Assembly: GCA_021397845.1 (NCBI GenBank)
Contig: CM038047.1
Coordinates: 128,880,112-128,944,111 of the forward strand
DNA: 64,000 nt
Source: Areca catechu
Lineage: Eukaryota > Streptophyta > Magnoliopsida > Arecales > Arecaceae
Reading direction: 5' to 3'
The notes under the pieces: generated by a model
The model's input: only the letters and a program-made list of their open reading frames with translations
The model's database searches: none
What the model was told of the DNA's origin: nothing
Part shown: positions 11,008 to 21,470 of the stretch, piece by piece
Layout of the letters: each line of letters opens with the position of its first letter
How positions within the stretch are numbered: the first letter of the stretch is position 1
Made by a program: the position numbers and the translations under genes

Positions 11008-11804
11008 CCAGGCATGTCCGACGTTAACCAAGCAAAGATGTCGGTGTTACTCCTGAGGAAGCCGATCAGTTCTGACTTAATGTCTTCATTGAGGGAACCC
11101 CCAATCTGAAGAACTTTGGTGGGATCGTCCTCCTGAAGGGAGACAAATAGAATCTTTTCTCCTGGCTGACTAAGGCCATCGGCTTTAGCCCTCGGGTCAA
11201 GTTGCTCCAGAGTGGGACGGCCTTCTGACTGTTGGTTCATAATGGTCAAACACTGCCTGGCCATCCGATGGTCTCCCCTCATCACTCAGACCCTGCTCCT
11301 GGTCAGAAATTTCACCAACAAATGGTAAGTAGACACAATGGCTCTAAATTTGTTGAGGGCAGATTGGCCCAGGATAGCATTATAAGGCGTGGTCGTCCGA
11401 ATGACTACAAAATTGATGGGGAGGTTTTTCTAGAAAGGCTCCGTCCCGATCATCACAGGGAGAACTATCTTCCCTTCCACTCCGACGGAGTTACCCCCGA
11501 AGCCTGTCAGCGGCGCGGGGGATTACTGCAGCATGGACCTGGATAGATTCATTCTCACAAAAGCATCGTACAGCAATACCTCTATTGAGCTTCCATTATC
11601 TATAAGTATTCTCCTTACATCATAATTGGAAATCACTGTCGATATAACTACAGGATCATTTTCAAAAACATAAGTCTCCAGAAGATCTTCATCAGAGAAA
11701 GTGATTGCATTGGAGCCCCTGGACCTTTTAGCAATATCGGTCCCATCCTCATAACTTCCTCCAGATCGCCGATGCAACATGCCGACAACCCCGTCGGTCA
11801 GCCT
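11008..11804 (-). pseudogene. Protease and protease-RT linker of T
   Basis: Segment 11780-11523 carries ISNYDVRRILIDNGSS, the active-site loop of Tat retropepsins in which DNGS replaces the usual DTG/DSG, followed by the family-typical LLYDAF. Segment 11285-11013 carries the linker to RT (KSELIGFLRSNTDIFAWL). A frame change lies between them (about 11522-11290). The protease would process the gag-pol polyprotein. Downstream it is cut by element E. Confidence 0.75.
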
Positions 11805-12447
11805 CTAATTGGGGAGCTCCATCTCCTCCGAAGGGTTTCGGGCATTTGACGCTCCGTCCCGATCCCGATTGGGTCGGATGCACTTGCGCAGGTACCCCCT
11901 CTGGATGAGATCTTCAATGGCATCTTTCAGCTGCAAGCACTCTTCAGGACTGTGCTCGTGGTCCCTATGGTACTTACAGAACTTATCTTTGTTTCTTTGG
12001 GCAGGGGGGCCCCTCATCGGCCAGGGCCATTGCAGGAAGGCCTCATTCTCGATCTCCATCAAGATCTTCTCTCTTGGCAGGACAGAGGAGCATAAGTCTC
12101 GAACCTCCGGGGGAAGTCCCTCGGCTTCGGACTTCGGTGTTGAGCCGACCGCCGACAATCACTCGGAGGTCGGACCTAAGGAGCCTTATCACTCCGCTTC
12201 TTGGGGGTCGGCATTCCCTCAGCTTGATGTCGGTCGGTCGCCTATTCCTCTATGAGGGCATTCTTCTGTGCTCTAGCCAGGAGTTCGCTGTAGCTTGTCG
12301 GATGTTTCTTGTCCAGATAGAAAGTTAGCCTGGACGAGCGGAGCCCTTGCTTGAAGGCTGACATAGCCATAGCCTCGTTCAAGTCAAGGACTTCCATGGC
12401 CGCTGAGTTGAAACAGGACATGAAATCCCGAAGGGTCTCTCCCTCCT
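11805..12447 (-). pseudogene. C-terminal half of gag of T
   Basis: It reads EGETLRDFMSCFN at the insertion edge (12447), then AFKQGLRSSRL (retrotransposon gag domain end). In a second frame (12158-11805) it reads CKYHRDHEHSPEECLQLKDA, the Tat nucleocapsid-like Cys/His region that precedes protease. A stop at about 12242 and a frame change separate the parts. Codons resume exactly from the N-terminal half at 19052 once element A and one copy of its CTCCT duplication are removed. Confidence 0.8.
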
Positions 12448-14120
12448 TGATGCAGAACAAAAAAGATGACGCGATGCGGAAGTAAATTAAGACTAATTCT
12501 TTTTTTTAAAATATATTTTTAGAAGTCGGCTTTGACTCAAAGGAAAGGTAAACTAAGGTTGACATGAACTAAGAAATGACAGAAAGCACAATTAAAAGGA
12601 ATAGATTATCAGAGTAACTCAGAAGTAGGATCGCTGGGGATTGAAAAACCCCCAGACCTAGGTTTACTTTTCTTTCAAGAAACAGACGAAGAAAGAAGAG
12701 AAGGTTTTATACTGACTGTGATATCTCTCATTGCTTCGATTGAAGGACTCTCTCAAGCAGATTGTAGAATCCTTGGAGATGGGGTATCTTCGCAATGGAT
12801 CCTCGGATTGTAGTCCTATGGCAAGGTTGGCCTTCTCCTCGAACTCAGGATCTGAAAGAAGAAGAACAAAAGACGAACTAGAAACTCAAAGAAAGACACT
12901 GACCTGAGGACTTAATGAAGATTGTTAAATATAGAAGTTCTAGGGATCTTGATACTGATCTGACTCTTCTTTGAACTTGCTCTATAGTTGAAATAGTTGA
13001 TCTGAACCTGGATGCTGGTGACCAGCTTCGATGTGGAAGAGAGGGGCCGTGGGATGAAGATGGAAAATTAGGGTTTGATGGTGGTGGAGTAGAGATGGGT
13101 GGACTAAGCTAGGGTTTTGGGGTTGGAGATCTCACACCTCCTCAAGGTTCCTAGGGAACCCGGATTTACTCCCTCATGGAGCTCAACACCTGAATACAAG
13201 TGCGGAAGAGAGAAACACAAAGTTGTTCACAAAGAAATTGATTTCATTCATCATTCATTATTGTCTTTAAAACTTACAAGAGGGGTCTATTTTATCGGCC
13301 TTTACAAGAAATCAAGTTTTTACATCTTCCCATGTGGGACTAATAGGATGGATCCTCAAATTAGGCATGTAGAATCAAATCCTCCTCATATGGCCGGCCA
13401 AAAGCTTCCTTAAATGTTGATTGGTGGCTCCAAATGGCAAGAAGATGGCGCCTCCTAGCCTTGCTTTTCAAGACAAATATTTTCCTTCCATGCTTGGTTT
13501 ATTTGGAAGTATTTGGGCACCTCTTAGTCTTGCTCCTTGAATTTAGGGTTCTTATTTCAATGGTTCAACTCTTTTGGATACCTCCTTTTCTTTCTCCCAA
13601 GTCATAGCTCTTCCCAACTTGCTTTGGTCATTTTAGGCATGGATTGGGCGCCCCCTTGAAGTGTCCCCAAGAAATGCCTCTTTCTTCCTTTAGCTTTGCC
13701 TTTTAAGGTATATATGGGGCACCTCCTTGATTTGGCTTCAAGAAAAATTCTTGCTCCCTTGGGTGTGGGGACCAAGACATTGGGATGTAGATGTGGCGCC
13801 TCCTGGTCTCTGGCATGTGGCTGGGAGTGTGGCGCCCACTTGCTTGGGCCTGGGAGAAAAATGTGGCACCCTGGACCTTGACTTGACTGAAGAAAAAATT
13901 GGCACCAACCTGGAGAAGGCCTAGACCACTACTAGGACTTGTAGTGAGTCAACATAACTCAACAAAATTTAAATTGTAGGGAAATACAGACTCAAGACTA
14001 AAATTGAGTTGACCAAGTCAACCCTTATTACAAAACCAGAAAATCCTAATTCTTCGGCAAGGTCAATCAGAGATCCAAATGGAGCCCTGAAGTCTTCTTC
14101 TGAGTTTGGTGCCCGCACCA
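12448..14120 (-). repeat. 3' LTR of A (1,673 bp)
   Basis: On the minus strand it starts TGGTGCGGGCACCA (14120) and ends TTCTGCATCA (12448), directly followed by the CTCCT (AGGAG) target duplication. This terminus corresponds to the inner of two possible LTR ends in this family. U3 continues an open frame from the chromodomain for about 50 codons (14166-13969). No independent gene is seen; the ORFs at 13117-13413 and 13696-13924 are not conserved in other copies. Confidence 0.9.
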
Positions 14121-14359
14121 ATTCTCCCGGGGTGGGAGGAACTCGACCTTGTCGAGTATGGATCAAGTTGGCTCGGTATATCTACAAGAGGTCTGGGTCC
14201 AATTCTTGTAATCTTCTCGGGAGATCCAAGAGTCATCAGAATCTGGCCTTCCTTGCCAGCGGACCAGGTATCTTTGGTATCCTCGATTACGAGTAGAGAT
14301 AACCTGATCATCCAGGATCTTTTCAATCTGCTCTTTTCTCACAGGCCAGTTTGTTGGTG
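14121..14359 (-). pseudogene. Chromodomain C-terminus of A with PPT
   Basis: The minus strand reads ISTRNRGYQRYLVRW-type chromodomain residues in shifted frames, then the 15-bp palindrome CTCGACAAGGTCGAG and a purine tract ending GGGAGAA at the LTR edge (14121-14135). A chromodomain after integrase steers insertion to certain chromatin in chromoviruses. The segment is cut at 14360-14364 by solo LTR A2. Confidence 0.8.
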
Positions 14360-14364
14360 GACAC

Positions 14365-16050
14365 TGGTGCGGGCACCAGACTCAGAAGAAGACTTCAAGG
14401 CTCCATCTGGATCTCTGATTGACATTGCCCAAAAAATTAGGATTTTCTGGTTTTGTAATAAGGTTGACTTGGTCAACTCAATTTAGTTTGAGTCTGTATT
14501 TCCCTGCAATTTAAATTTTGTTGAGTCATGTTGACTCAATACAAGTCCTAGTAGTGGTCTAGGTCTTCTCCAAGGTGCCACATTTCTTCCAGGACCAAGC
14601 AAGTGGGCGCCACACTCCCAGCCACATGCCAGAGTCCAGGAGGCGCCACATCTCCATCCAGTGTGCCTTGGTCCCCACACCACAAGAAAGCAGGTCCCTT
14701 CTTTCATGCGCCACTTGGGAGAAATCCATCAAGATACCTCAATCCAAGGAGGAGCCAACTTCTTTCCAGATAAACCCAAGCCAGGATGGCAAGAATTTTT
14801 CTTGAAGAGAGGATCAAGGAGGTGCCCCATAATGTTCCATAAAAACCCAAGTTATAAAGGGAAGAGAGCATGTCTTGGGAGAAATCAAGGAGGCACCCAA
14901 AAGTTTCCTAAAGTGCCAAAGCCATGAAAGGAAGAAGCCTAAACTTGTGGAGCAAGACTAGGAGGTGTCCAAAAGAGCAAAACCATGAAGGGAAAATCCT
15001 TGATTCATGGAGAGCTACTAGGAGACAACCCTATAACCTACCATTTGGAGCTGATTTTCAAGTTTTCTTGGAGTTTTGGGCTGCCCACTCATGGAAGGAG
15101 TCTGGGAAGAGAATTTGATGCCTAAAGTGTGGGTTAGTCCTATTAGTCCTACATGGGAAGCGTATGAATTTTATTTCTTTGTTATGTCTATATATTCAAC
15201 TCTATGTAACTCTTGAAAATGATGAATGAATCAATTCTTTGTGAGCAACTTTATGTTTCTCTCTTCCGCACTTGTATTCAGGTGTTGAGCTCTGTGAGGG
15301 AGTAAATCCGGGTTCCCTAGGAACCTTGAGGAGGTGTGAGATCTCCAACCCCAAAATCCTAGCTTAGTCCACCCATCTCTACTCCACCACCACCAAAACC
15401 TAATTTTCCATCTTCATCCCACGGCCCTCTCTCCACATCGAAGCTGGTCACCAGCATCCAGGTTCAGATCAACTATTTCAACTACAGAGCCAGTTCAAAT
15501 GAGAGTCAGATCAATATCAAGATCTCCGGAACTTCTACATCCAACAATCTTCATTAAGTCCTCAGGTCAGTGTCTTTCTTTGAGTTTCTGGTTCTTCTTT
15601 GTTCTTCTTCTTTCAGATCCGAGTTCGAGAAGGAGGCCAACCTTGCTATAGGACTACAATCCAGGATCCATTGCGATGATACCCCCGTCTCCAAGGATCC
15701 TACAATTTGCTCGAGAGTGTCCTCCAATTGAAGCAACGAGAGATATCACTGCTAGGTAACAAGAACCTTCCCTTCTCACTTTGTCCTGTTTCGTTGAAAC
15801 TCAGAGGCAAACCTAGATCTGGGTTTCTCCATCCCAGCGATCCACTTTTGAGTTACTCTGATAATCCCTCATTTTAATTGGCCTCTCTATCATTTCTTAT
15901 TTTTCTTCAACATTGTTTATCTTTCCTTTGAGTCAAAGCCGACTTCTGAAATATATTAAAAAAAAAAATAATTAATTTTAATTTGCTTCCGCATCGCATC
16001 ATCTCTTTTGTTCTGCATCATTTTTGGTATCAAAGCTTTCGTCTGCATCA
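14365..16050 (+). mobile_element. Solo LTR A2, inverted, inside element A
   Basis: It begins TGGTGCGGGCACCA and ends TCTGCATCA. Duplications GACAC at 14360-14364 and 16051-16055 prove a separate insertion. Sequence matches the A LTR in opposite orientation. Its end lies 30 bp beyond the terminus used by the 3' LTR of A (inner end at 16020), so it includes a PBS-like TTTTTGGTATCAAAGC (16021-16036). Internal ORFs such as 14924-15118 are not conserved. Confidence 0.9.
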
Positions 16051-16055
16051 GACAC

Positions 16056-16640
16056 ATAGGGTTGGTTTCACTCTCAAGAGCAGGATTAGGCTCAAAAGGC
16101 TCATTGGGAATCATAGCTGGCTCTCTATACTCTACTAGGTCAGTAATGGGAAAGTGGAGCTAATGCCTAGTTTTTGAAGGCAACTTGAGCACATAGATTT
16201 GGACCATACTCTCTTCACCACTCTAAATGTTCATCAGCTCCTCTAGCATGTAACTATCTAACGGTTCCAGGAGGAAACCGTTCAGGCCTTAACCTAATCA
16301 TTACATAGTCTCTCTCAACAAAAGTTTTGACACGCCTTTGAGAATCAGCAACTTCTTATAAGTTTCATTACTTAACGTTATTTTGGCATGAATTTCTTTA
16401 TGCAAGTCCTTTACATGCTATGCAAGTGCATCAAGAGACTTGTGTGTGTGGGCTAATAATGAAATCAGATCAAGTGGTGTGTGAGGCTTGTATCCATGAA
16501 CAATTTCAAAGGGACTCTAGCCTATAGACCTATTGATCAAAACATTGAATGCAATTTCAGCCCTGGACAAAATACAAATCCCAATTCCTGGTGCTCTCAA
16601 TCAAACCAAAATCTGAGCCAAAGTCCTAAACTTGACTGAC
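16056..16640 (-). pseudogene. Integrase C-terminal fragment of A
   Basis: The sequence matches the minus-strand integrase end of element C (21430-22000): a proline-rich region upstream of the chromodomain, then residues around FEIVHGY and the preceding conserved block near 16490-16560. Frames are broken. At about 16640-16700 it passes abruptly to gag-type sequence, marking the internal deletion. Confidence 0.65.
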
Positions 16641-16689
16641 TGCTGCATTCCTAAAGAATGAATGGACTTTATTCAAAGGAACCCTAGGT

Positions 16690-17206
16690 CTAAACCTAAC
16701 AAACTACGGCTTTCTTGCGATATAGGAAACTGGGTCACACTGGGTTTTCAAGCTAGTAGAGACCTTACTTGGGCATGGTGTGGATCTAATTGGTTTTGAT
16801 CTAGAAGACTTGGGTTGTTGAGTGACGGCCTAGAATATTGTAAGGACCTCTCATAGACACGATCCGTACTATAGATATCATGGTTAGGCTTCCCAGGGTT
16901 ATGCTCGGGATCACGGTATAAGTCCTCCTAGGCTTTCTGGTGGGTGAGGTTGAGGCACATTAAAATCTGGGTCAGGAGTGCAATTCTGATGTCTAGGTTC
17001 CCAAGTACTTGGACTCGATCCCTAAGCTGGGTAAGATCCTTATGGACTTGTTCCTTAAACTGGCAACAGTAGTAGTCATATCCTGACCTCAATTTGTTCA
17101 TACTTTTGGTAAGAGTTCTAACCATAGCCTCTAAATCAGGTTGGATTTGACCAGGTTGGGAGGGTACTCCGTTCCGGGTGGACATGATTGATGAAAGCAA
17201 GCACAC
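16690..17206 (-). pseudogene. gag N-terminal fragment of A
   Basis: The frame from 17206 includes MSTRNGVPSQPGQIQPDLEA and continues to about 16928, matching the gag start of C (27000-26800). Downstream (16927-16690) fits gag in other frames. It lacks the later gag domain and zinc knuckles. One insertion-rich block (SGYDYYCCQFKEQVHKD) is not present in C. Confidence 0.75.
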
Positions 17207-18063
17207 AGAATATGACTTGACTAAAGACTACTGGCTCACTAGACCTGGAGTCCAAACTAGATGCCCAATCAGAGTGGCAAGCTAGCCTGTAGTAACTCGG
17301 GACTCAGACAGGTAGGTGTAAGGGAGTGTTAGGTCCTAATTGCCATCCTAGACACCATCAGTGATTGGCCAGGTAGGCAGACCAGCACACAAGCCTTCGG
17401 GATAGAATCCCTGAACCACCATTCTAGACACTGAGTACAAAGCACACACAGAGTAACTAGACAAACTGACTCAACACTAGCCTAGACCCGACTTGTTTGG
17501 TGTCCCAAGCCCACTCGGCAAATTAGGTCTAATTAATTTTAAAATTAGGCTTAGGATCGAATTGAATGGGTGGTGGTTTTGGGCTAGGAGAGGTTATCAA
17601 CTCCTCCCCTTATCTTAGATGCTCAATTTCCCTTAAGATGAATTAGGAGATGATCACTCAAAAAAAGTTGAATTTTAGACACACAAAAACAGAATTGCTG
17701 TAACTCAACTCTCTCAGAAATTTCATAGAAACCAATAAATTACAGTAAATTATGTAAAATAGTTTCAATATACTGGTTCTATAAAATAAAAATCATAACA
17801 ATTTGGAGTTACCTTCAATGAGAAACAATTCTTGCAACAGGATAGTTACAGACTGAAATAGAATGCTTCCCGTTTACAATTCTTGCTACGAAGTTGTAAC
17901 CCAGCGGATCCCCTACATGCCCTAGGAATACCCCATGGAATGGGAAGAGGAGGCTTGCACCTCGCTTCGTTCCTAGGACCGGACATCCTGGGGAATCTAC
18001 TTCGAGCAGACAAAGTAAAAAAGAGAGACTCAAAACATGCAAGCAAGTCAGAAACCCTAGACA
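17207..18063 (-). other. 5' leader of A
   Basis: This is an 857-bp untranslated stretch between PBS and gag ATG, closely matching the leaders of C (27001-27883) and, in plus orientation, of I (57169-58059). Two overlapping minus ORFs (17815-18109) are not kept in the other leaders. I see no splice-dependent coding. Confidence 0.7.
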
Positions 18064-18112
18064 GGGCTCTGATACCAAAATTGATGCAGAACGAAAGCTT
18101 TGATACCAAAAA
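18064..18112 (-). promoter_or_regulatory. Double primer-binding site and duplicated LTR end of A
   Basis: On the minus strand the LTR end TTCTGCATCA (18113) is followed by TTTTTGGTATCAAAGC, a second TTCTGCATCA ending at 18082, and a second PBS TGGTATCAGAGCCC (18077-18064). Both PBS copies match the 3' end of plant initiator tRNA-Met, the outer one better. The 3' LTR of A ends at the inner terminus. Confidence 0.85.
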
Positions 18113-19046
18113 TGATGCAGAACAAAAAGATGATGCGATGCGGAAGTAAATTAAGACTAATTCTATTTTTTATATTATATATTTTTAGAAGTCGGCTTTG
18201 ACTCAAAGGAAAGGTAAACTATTGTTGACATAAACAAAAGATATGACAGAAAGCACATTAAAAGGAGTGGATTATCAGAGTAATTCAGAAGTAGGATCGC
18301 GGGGGATTGAGAAACCCCCAGACATTGGGTTTACTCCTCTTCAAGAAACAGACGAAGAGAAAAGAGAAGGTTTTATACCTGACTGTTGATATCTCTCGTT
18401 GCTTCGATTGAAGGACTCTCTCGAGCAGATTGTAGAATACTTGGAGACGGGTATCTTCGCAATGGATCTTGGATTGTAGTCCTATGACAAGGTTGGCCTT
18501 CTCCTCGAACCAGGATGGAAGAAGAAGACACAAAAGATGAACCATAAACTCAAAGAAAGACACTGAACGGAGAAACTTAATGAAGATTGTTGGATGTAGA
18601 AGTTCCGGGGATCTTGATATGATAGGACTCTTCTTTGAACTTGCTCTGTAGTTGAAACAGTTGATCGAACCTGGATGCTGGTGATCGGCTTCGATGTGGA
18701 AGAGAGGGGCCGTGGGATGAAGATGGAAAATTAGGTTTGGTGGTGGTGGCTGGGAGTGTGGCGCCCACCTTGCTTGGGCCTGGAAGAAAAAATGTGGCAC
18801 TTGGACCTTGACTTGACTGAAAAAAAGTGGCACCAACCTGGAGAAGACCTAGACCACTACTAGGACTTGTACTGAGTCAACATGACTCAACAAATTTAAA
18901 TTGCAGGAAAATACAGACTCAAGACTAAAATTGAGTTGACCAAGTCAACCCTTATTACAAAACCATAAACCCTAATTCTTCGAGCAAGGTCAATCAGAGA
19001 TCCAGATGGAGCCCTGAAGTCTTCTTCTGAGTCTGTGCCCGCACCA
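18113..19046 (-). repeat. 5' LTR of A, internally deleted
   Basis: This copy is 934 bp against 1,673 bp for the 3' LTR. Ends match the 3' LTR, but the section corresponding to about 13091-13823 is missing. The first bases read TGGTGCGGGCACAGA, one base short of the family start. It abuts T gag at the CTCCT duplication (19047-19051). Confidence 0.88.
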
Positions 19047-19051
19047 CTCCT

Positions 19052-19891
19052 TTTGCAGCACGAGGAAGAGGCTATCGTATTCCTTGGGATCCGACTGCAA
19101 GTCCTGAAATGGGAAAGGAAAAGTGATTCAAGTTGAGAAAAGGAGTGGAGTGTACCTGGCCGATGTTGGAGAACCACATCCAGGCGGTCATCTTAAGGGT
19201 AGCAGGGAAGGCGATGCAGTGGAGGGCATCGGAGGTGCCTTGTACCATCATATGGGCTTTGTACATGCCCAGATGGTCCATAGGATCAGTGGTACCATCG
19301 TACGGGTCCACTTTCAGAATCTTGAAATGGCAGGGAATCGTCTCCACCAAGATCTCGTTAGAGAATGAGGGACGAGAATCGTATACCTTTCCCCCTTTGA
19401 CCTTCTGCTGGAGGGTGATTTTGACAATGCGCCCTTCCATGCACATGATCTTGCTGGCATAATCCCTCGGGAGGTTCGGTAGCAGGCCGACTGATGACCG
19501 GAATGGATTTGGCATAGGAAGGCACGACAGACCTTGCTCTTTTTCCATCGGCACGATCGTCCAATGACCTCCGGGGCTTCGCAGCGACGTGAGAACAATG
19601 CTGAGGGACCTCTGGCCGTCAGCTACCCTTAGCAACAGTCAGAGGATTTGTGCAGGAAATAGCCGGTAGTTGCTGATGGTTGTCGGTTGTTTCCTAGAAA
19701 TGCTAAACTGCAGCATTAAATGTCTTGATGTGGTTTACTAAGGTCTGGAACTGTTGCAACCCCAGTGTGATTGTAGGTTCAACGGAAGCAGCAGTGGTGG
19801 TGATGATAATTATCTCCCTGAGATGTTCCTCAGACCTGGAAGGATGGATACCTCTTATGGCAGTGGCATTTGGAGCTCTTCCCTTAGCCAT
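19052..19891 (-). pseudogene. N-terminal half of gag of T
   Basis: The ATG at 19891 begins MAKGRAPNATAIRGIHPS. After a frame change, 19635-19072 carries the Tat gag core: FSNEILVETIPCHFKILKVD, then DPMDHLGMYKAHMMVQGTSD and LHCIAFPATLKMTAWMWFS. Gag forms the virus-like particle. The last codons before element A (LQKE) continue in the C-terminal half at 12447. Broken between 19703 and 19640. Confidence 0.82.
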
Positions 19892-20219
19892 TTGGTAGCA
19901 GGGGTGGTGGATTCCTCTTTTTAGAGAAAGATCCCTTCCTCTAGTGCCAATCTGTTATGGCATCACTCCTAGACCGGGTGTGGATGTGTTGGAGCACTCC
20001 TCTCCTGGATGAACCTGCAACAAGTCACCAAGGGTGCCGGTGGTGTTTCGGCAGGGGACCCTCTGATGCCTATGTTAGCGGGAGCTTGAAGGCAACAGAA
20101 TGGAGGAATCAGCTAAAGAACAAACTATGGAGAGGGAAGAGTTCTCCTACCTTCGAGCGAGGTCTCCCGAATAGCTTATATAGGCATGAAACAGTCTAAA
20201 ATCCATTAGGAGAGAGGAT
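19892..20219 (-). repeat. PBS and 3' part of the 5' LTR of T (truncated)
   Basis: The likely LTR end is CATAACA at 19953 (minus strand), followed by a possible PBS starting TGGCACTAGAGG (19949 downward); the primer tRNA is not identified. A TATA box TATATAAG (minus, about 20177-20184) supports LTR identity. Sequence breaks at 20219/20220 into the truncated LTR of C. Confidence 0.6.
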
Positions 20220-21178
20220 GAGGTGGGATAGGCTAGGACTTGGTGGAAAGAGAGGGCTGATGGGCGGCTAGGGTTTGGGAGTGAGTGGCTAACCTAGGGT
20301 TTGGGTTTTGGAGATCTCACACCTCCTCAAGGTTCCTGGGGAACCCGGATTTACTCCCTCACGGAGCAACACCTGGATGCAAGTGCGGAAGAGAGAAAAC
20401 ACAAAGTTTGCTCACAAAAAAAAATTGGTTTCCTTCATCTGATTTAAACTACAAGGGGTTTTATTTATAAGGCTTTACAAGGGAGTAGGGTTTTACATCT
20501 TCCCATGTTGGACTAAAGGAGGGGATCTACAAATCAGGATAATCCTACACATATGGTCAGCCAAGGTACAAAAAAAATTTATTAGGGTATAAAGGCAGGT
20601 AGATGGCGCCTCCTTGCTTGGGTCTTCAGAGAATTTCTTTCCTTCCATGGATCAACTCTTTTGGACTCCTCCTTTTCTTCCTCCCTATGTCAAGGCCCTT
20701 CCCATCTTGTTTTGGATATTTTTGGCAGGTAGTGGGCGCCTCCTTGAAGTTCTCTCCAGAGAATTTCTTCCCTTTCTTAGTTTTGGTTCTTTTGGGAAAG
20801 ACTTGGGCCGCCCCCTTGATTTGTGGACTCCTGGTGGATTTCTCCTCAACTAGCGCATGAGAGACGGAAGCTGCTATCTGTGGCGTGGGACAAAGGCTGC
20901 TGGATGTAGATATGGCGTCCCCTGGACTCAGGCGTATGGCTGGGAGTGTGGCGCCCACTTGCTAGGCCTTGGGCGAAAATGTAACACCCCAGGTTGAAGC
21001 CCTAGTCCACTATTGATTCAACATGACTCAACAAAATAAATGCAGGTAATGTAGACAAGCTAAATTGAGTTGATCTAGTCAACTCTTATTACAAACCAAA
21101 ACCCTAATTCTTCGGGCAAGGTTAATCAGAGATCTAGATGGAGCTCTGAGTCTTCTTCTGAGTCTGGTGCCCGCACCA
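20220..21178 (-). repeat. 3' LTR of C, truncated at its U5 side
   Basis: It matches 28532-29509 of the 5' LTR and starts TGGTGCGGGCACCA on the minus strand (21178). The R-U5 end is missing: similarity stops at GAGGTGGGATA (20220). Plus ORFs inside (20285-20860) are LTR shadows also present in the other LTR. Confidence 0.85.
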
Positions 21179-21470
21179 ATTCTCCCAGGGTGGAGGAACT
21201 CGACCCTGTCGAGTATGGATCAAGTTGGCTCTGGTATCCTCTCCAAGGGTCTGGGTCCAACTCTTGTAATTCTTCTCGGAGATCCAAGAGTCCAGAATCT
21301 GGCCTTCCTAGCCAGCGGACCAGGTATCTTTGGTATCCTCGATTACGAGTAGAGATAACCTGATCATCCAGGATCTTTTCAATCTGCTCTTTCCTCATAG
21401 GCCAGTTGTTTTGTGGACACATAAGGTCCAGGTTCACTCTCAAGAGCAAGAATTGGTTCAAAAGCCTCAC
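21179..21470 (-). pseudogene. PPT and chromodomain of C
   Basis: The minus frame from 21470 reads MRKEQIEKILDDQVISTRN, then GYQRYLVRWLGRPDSGLLDL, a canonical chromodomain (about 50 residues, aromatic YLVRW). It then continues through palindrome CTCGACAGGGTCGAG and the purine tract (CCACCCTGGGAGAA, 21179-21193) into U3. The stop lies inside the LTR (21126). Confidence 0.85.

Larger units (their letters stand above)
12448..19046 (-). mobile_element. Element A: internally deleted chromovirus (Ty3/gypsy) inserted in gag of T
   Basis: Target duplications CTCCT lie at 12443-12447 and 19047-19051. The 3' LTR is 12448-14120 and the 5' LTR 18113-19046. Between them remain the chromodomain, an integrase C-terminal piece, a gag N-terminal piece and the leader; protease, RT, RNase H and most of integrase are deleted. 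A solo LTR of the same family sits inside in opposite orientation (14365-16050). The 5' LTR is about 740 bp shorter than the 3' LTR because of an internal deletion near 18743 between short GTGG repeats. It cannot have moved autonomously in its present form. Confidence 0.88.
1..20219 (-). mobile_element. Element T: Tat/Retand-like Ty3/gypsy retrotransposon (host of nested insertions)
   Basis: The coding order on the minus strand is gag (19891 to 11805, interrupted), protease (11780-11523), RT (9236-8175), RNase H plus a second RNase H-like domain (5808-5121) and integrase (5120-3800). Tandem repeats and an antisense ORF on the plus strand follow. Dual RNase H, no chromodomain, 3' tandem repeats and an antisense extra ORF are hallmarks of the plant Tat lineage (Retand, Grande and RIRE2 type). 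The 3' LTR lies left of the window and the 5' LTR is only partly present (19953-20219). T is the oldest recognisable layer and carries elements F, E and A inside it. Each junction removes cleanly at a 5-bp duplication and reconnects the T protein. Confidence 0.85.

Noticed and set aside
11809..12255. 148-aa plus ORF
   Set aside because: Antisense shadow of gag of T (minus strand Cys/His region).
18285..18836. 183-aa minus ORF
   Set aside because: It lies wholly in the 5' LTR of A and is not open in the 3' LTR or in A2.
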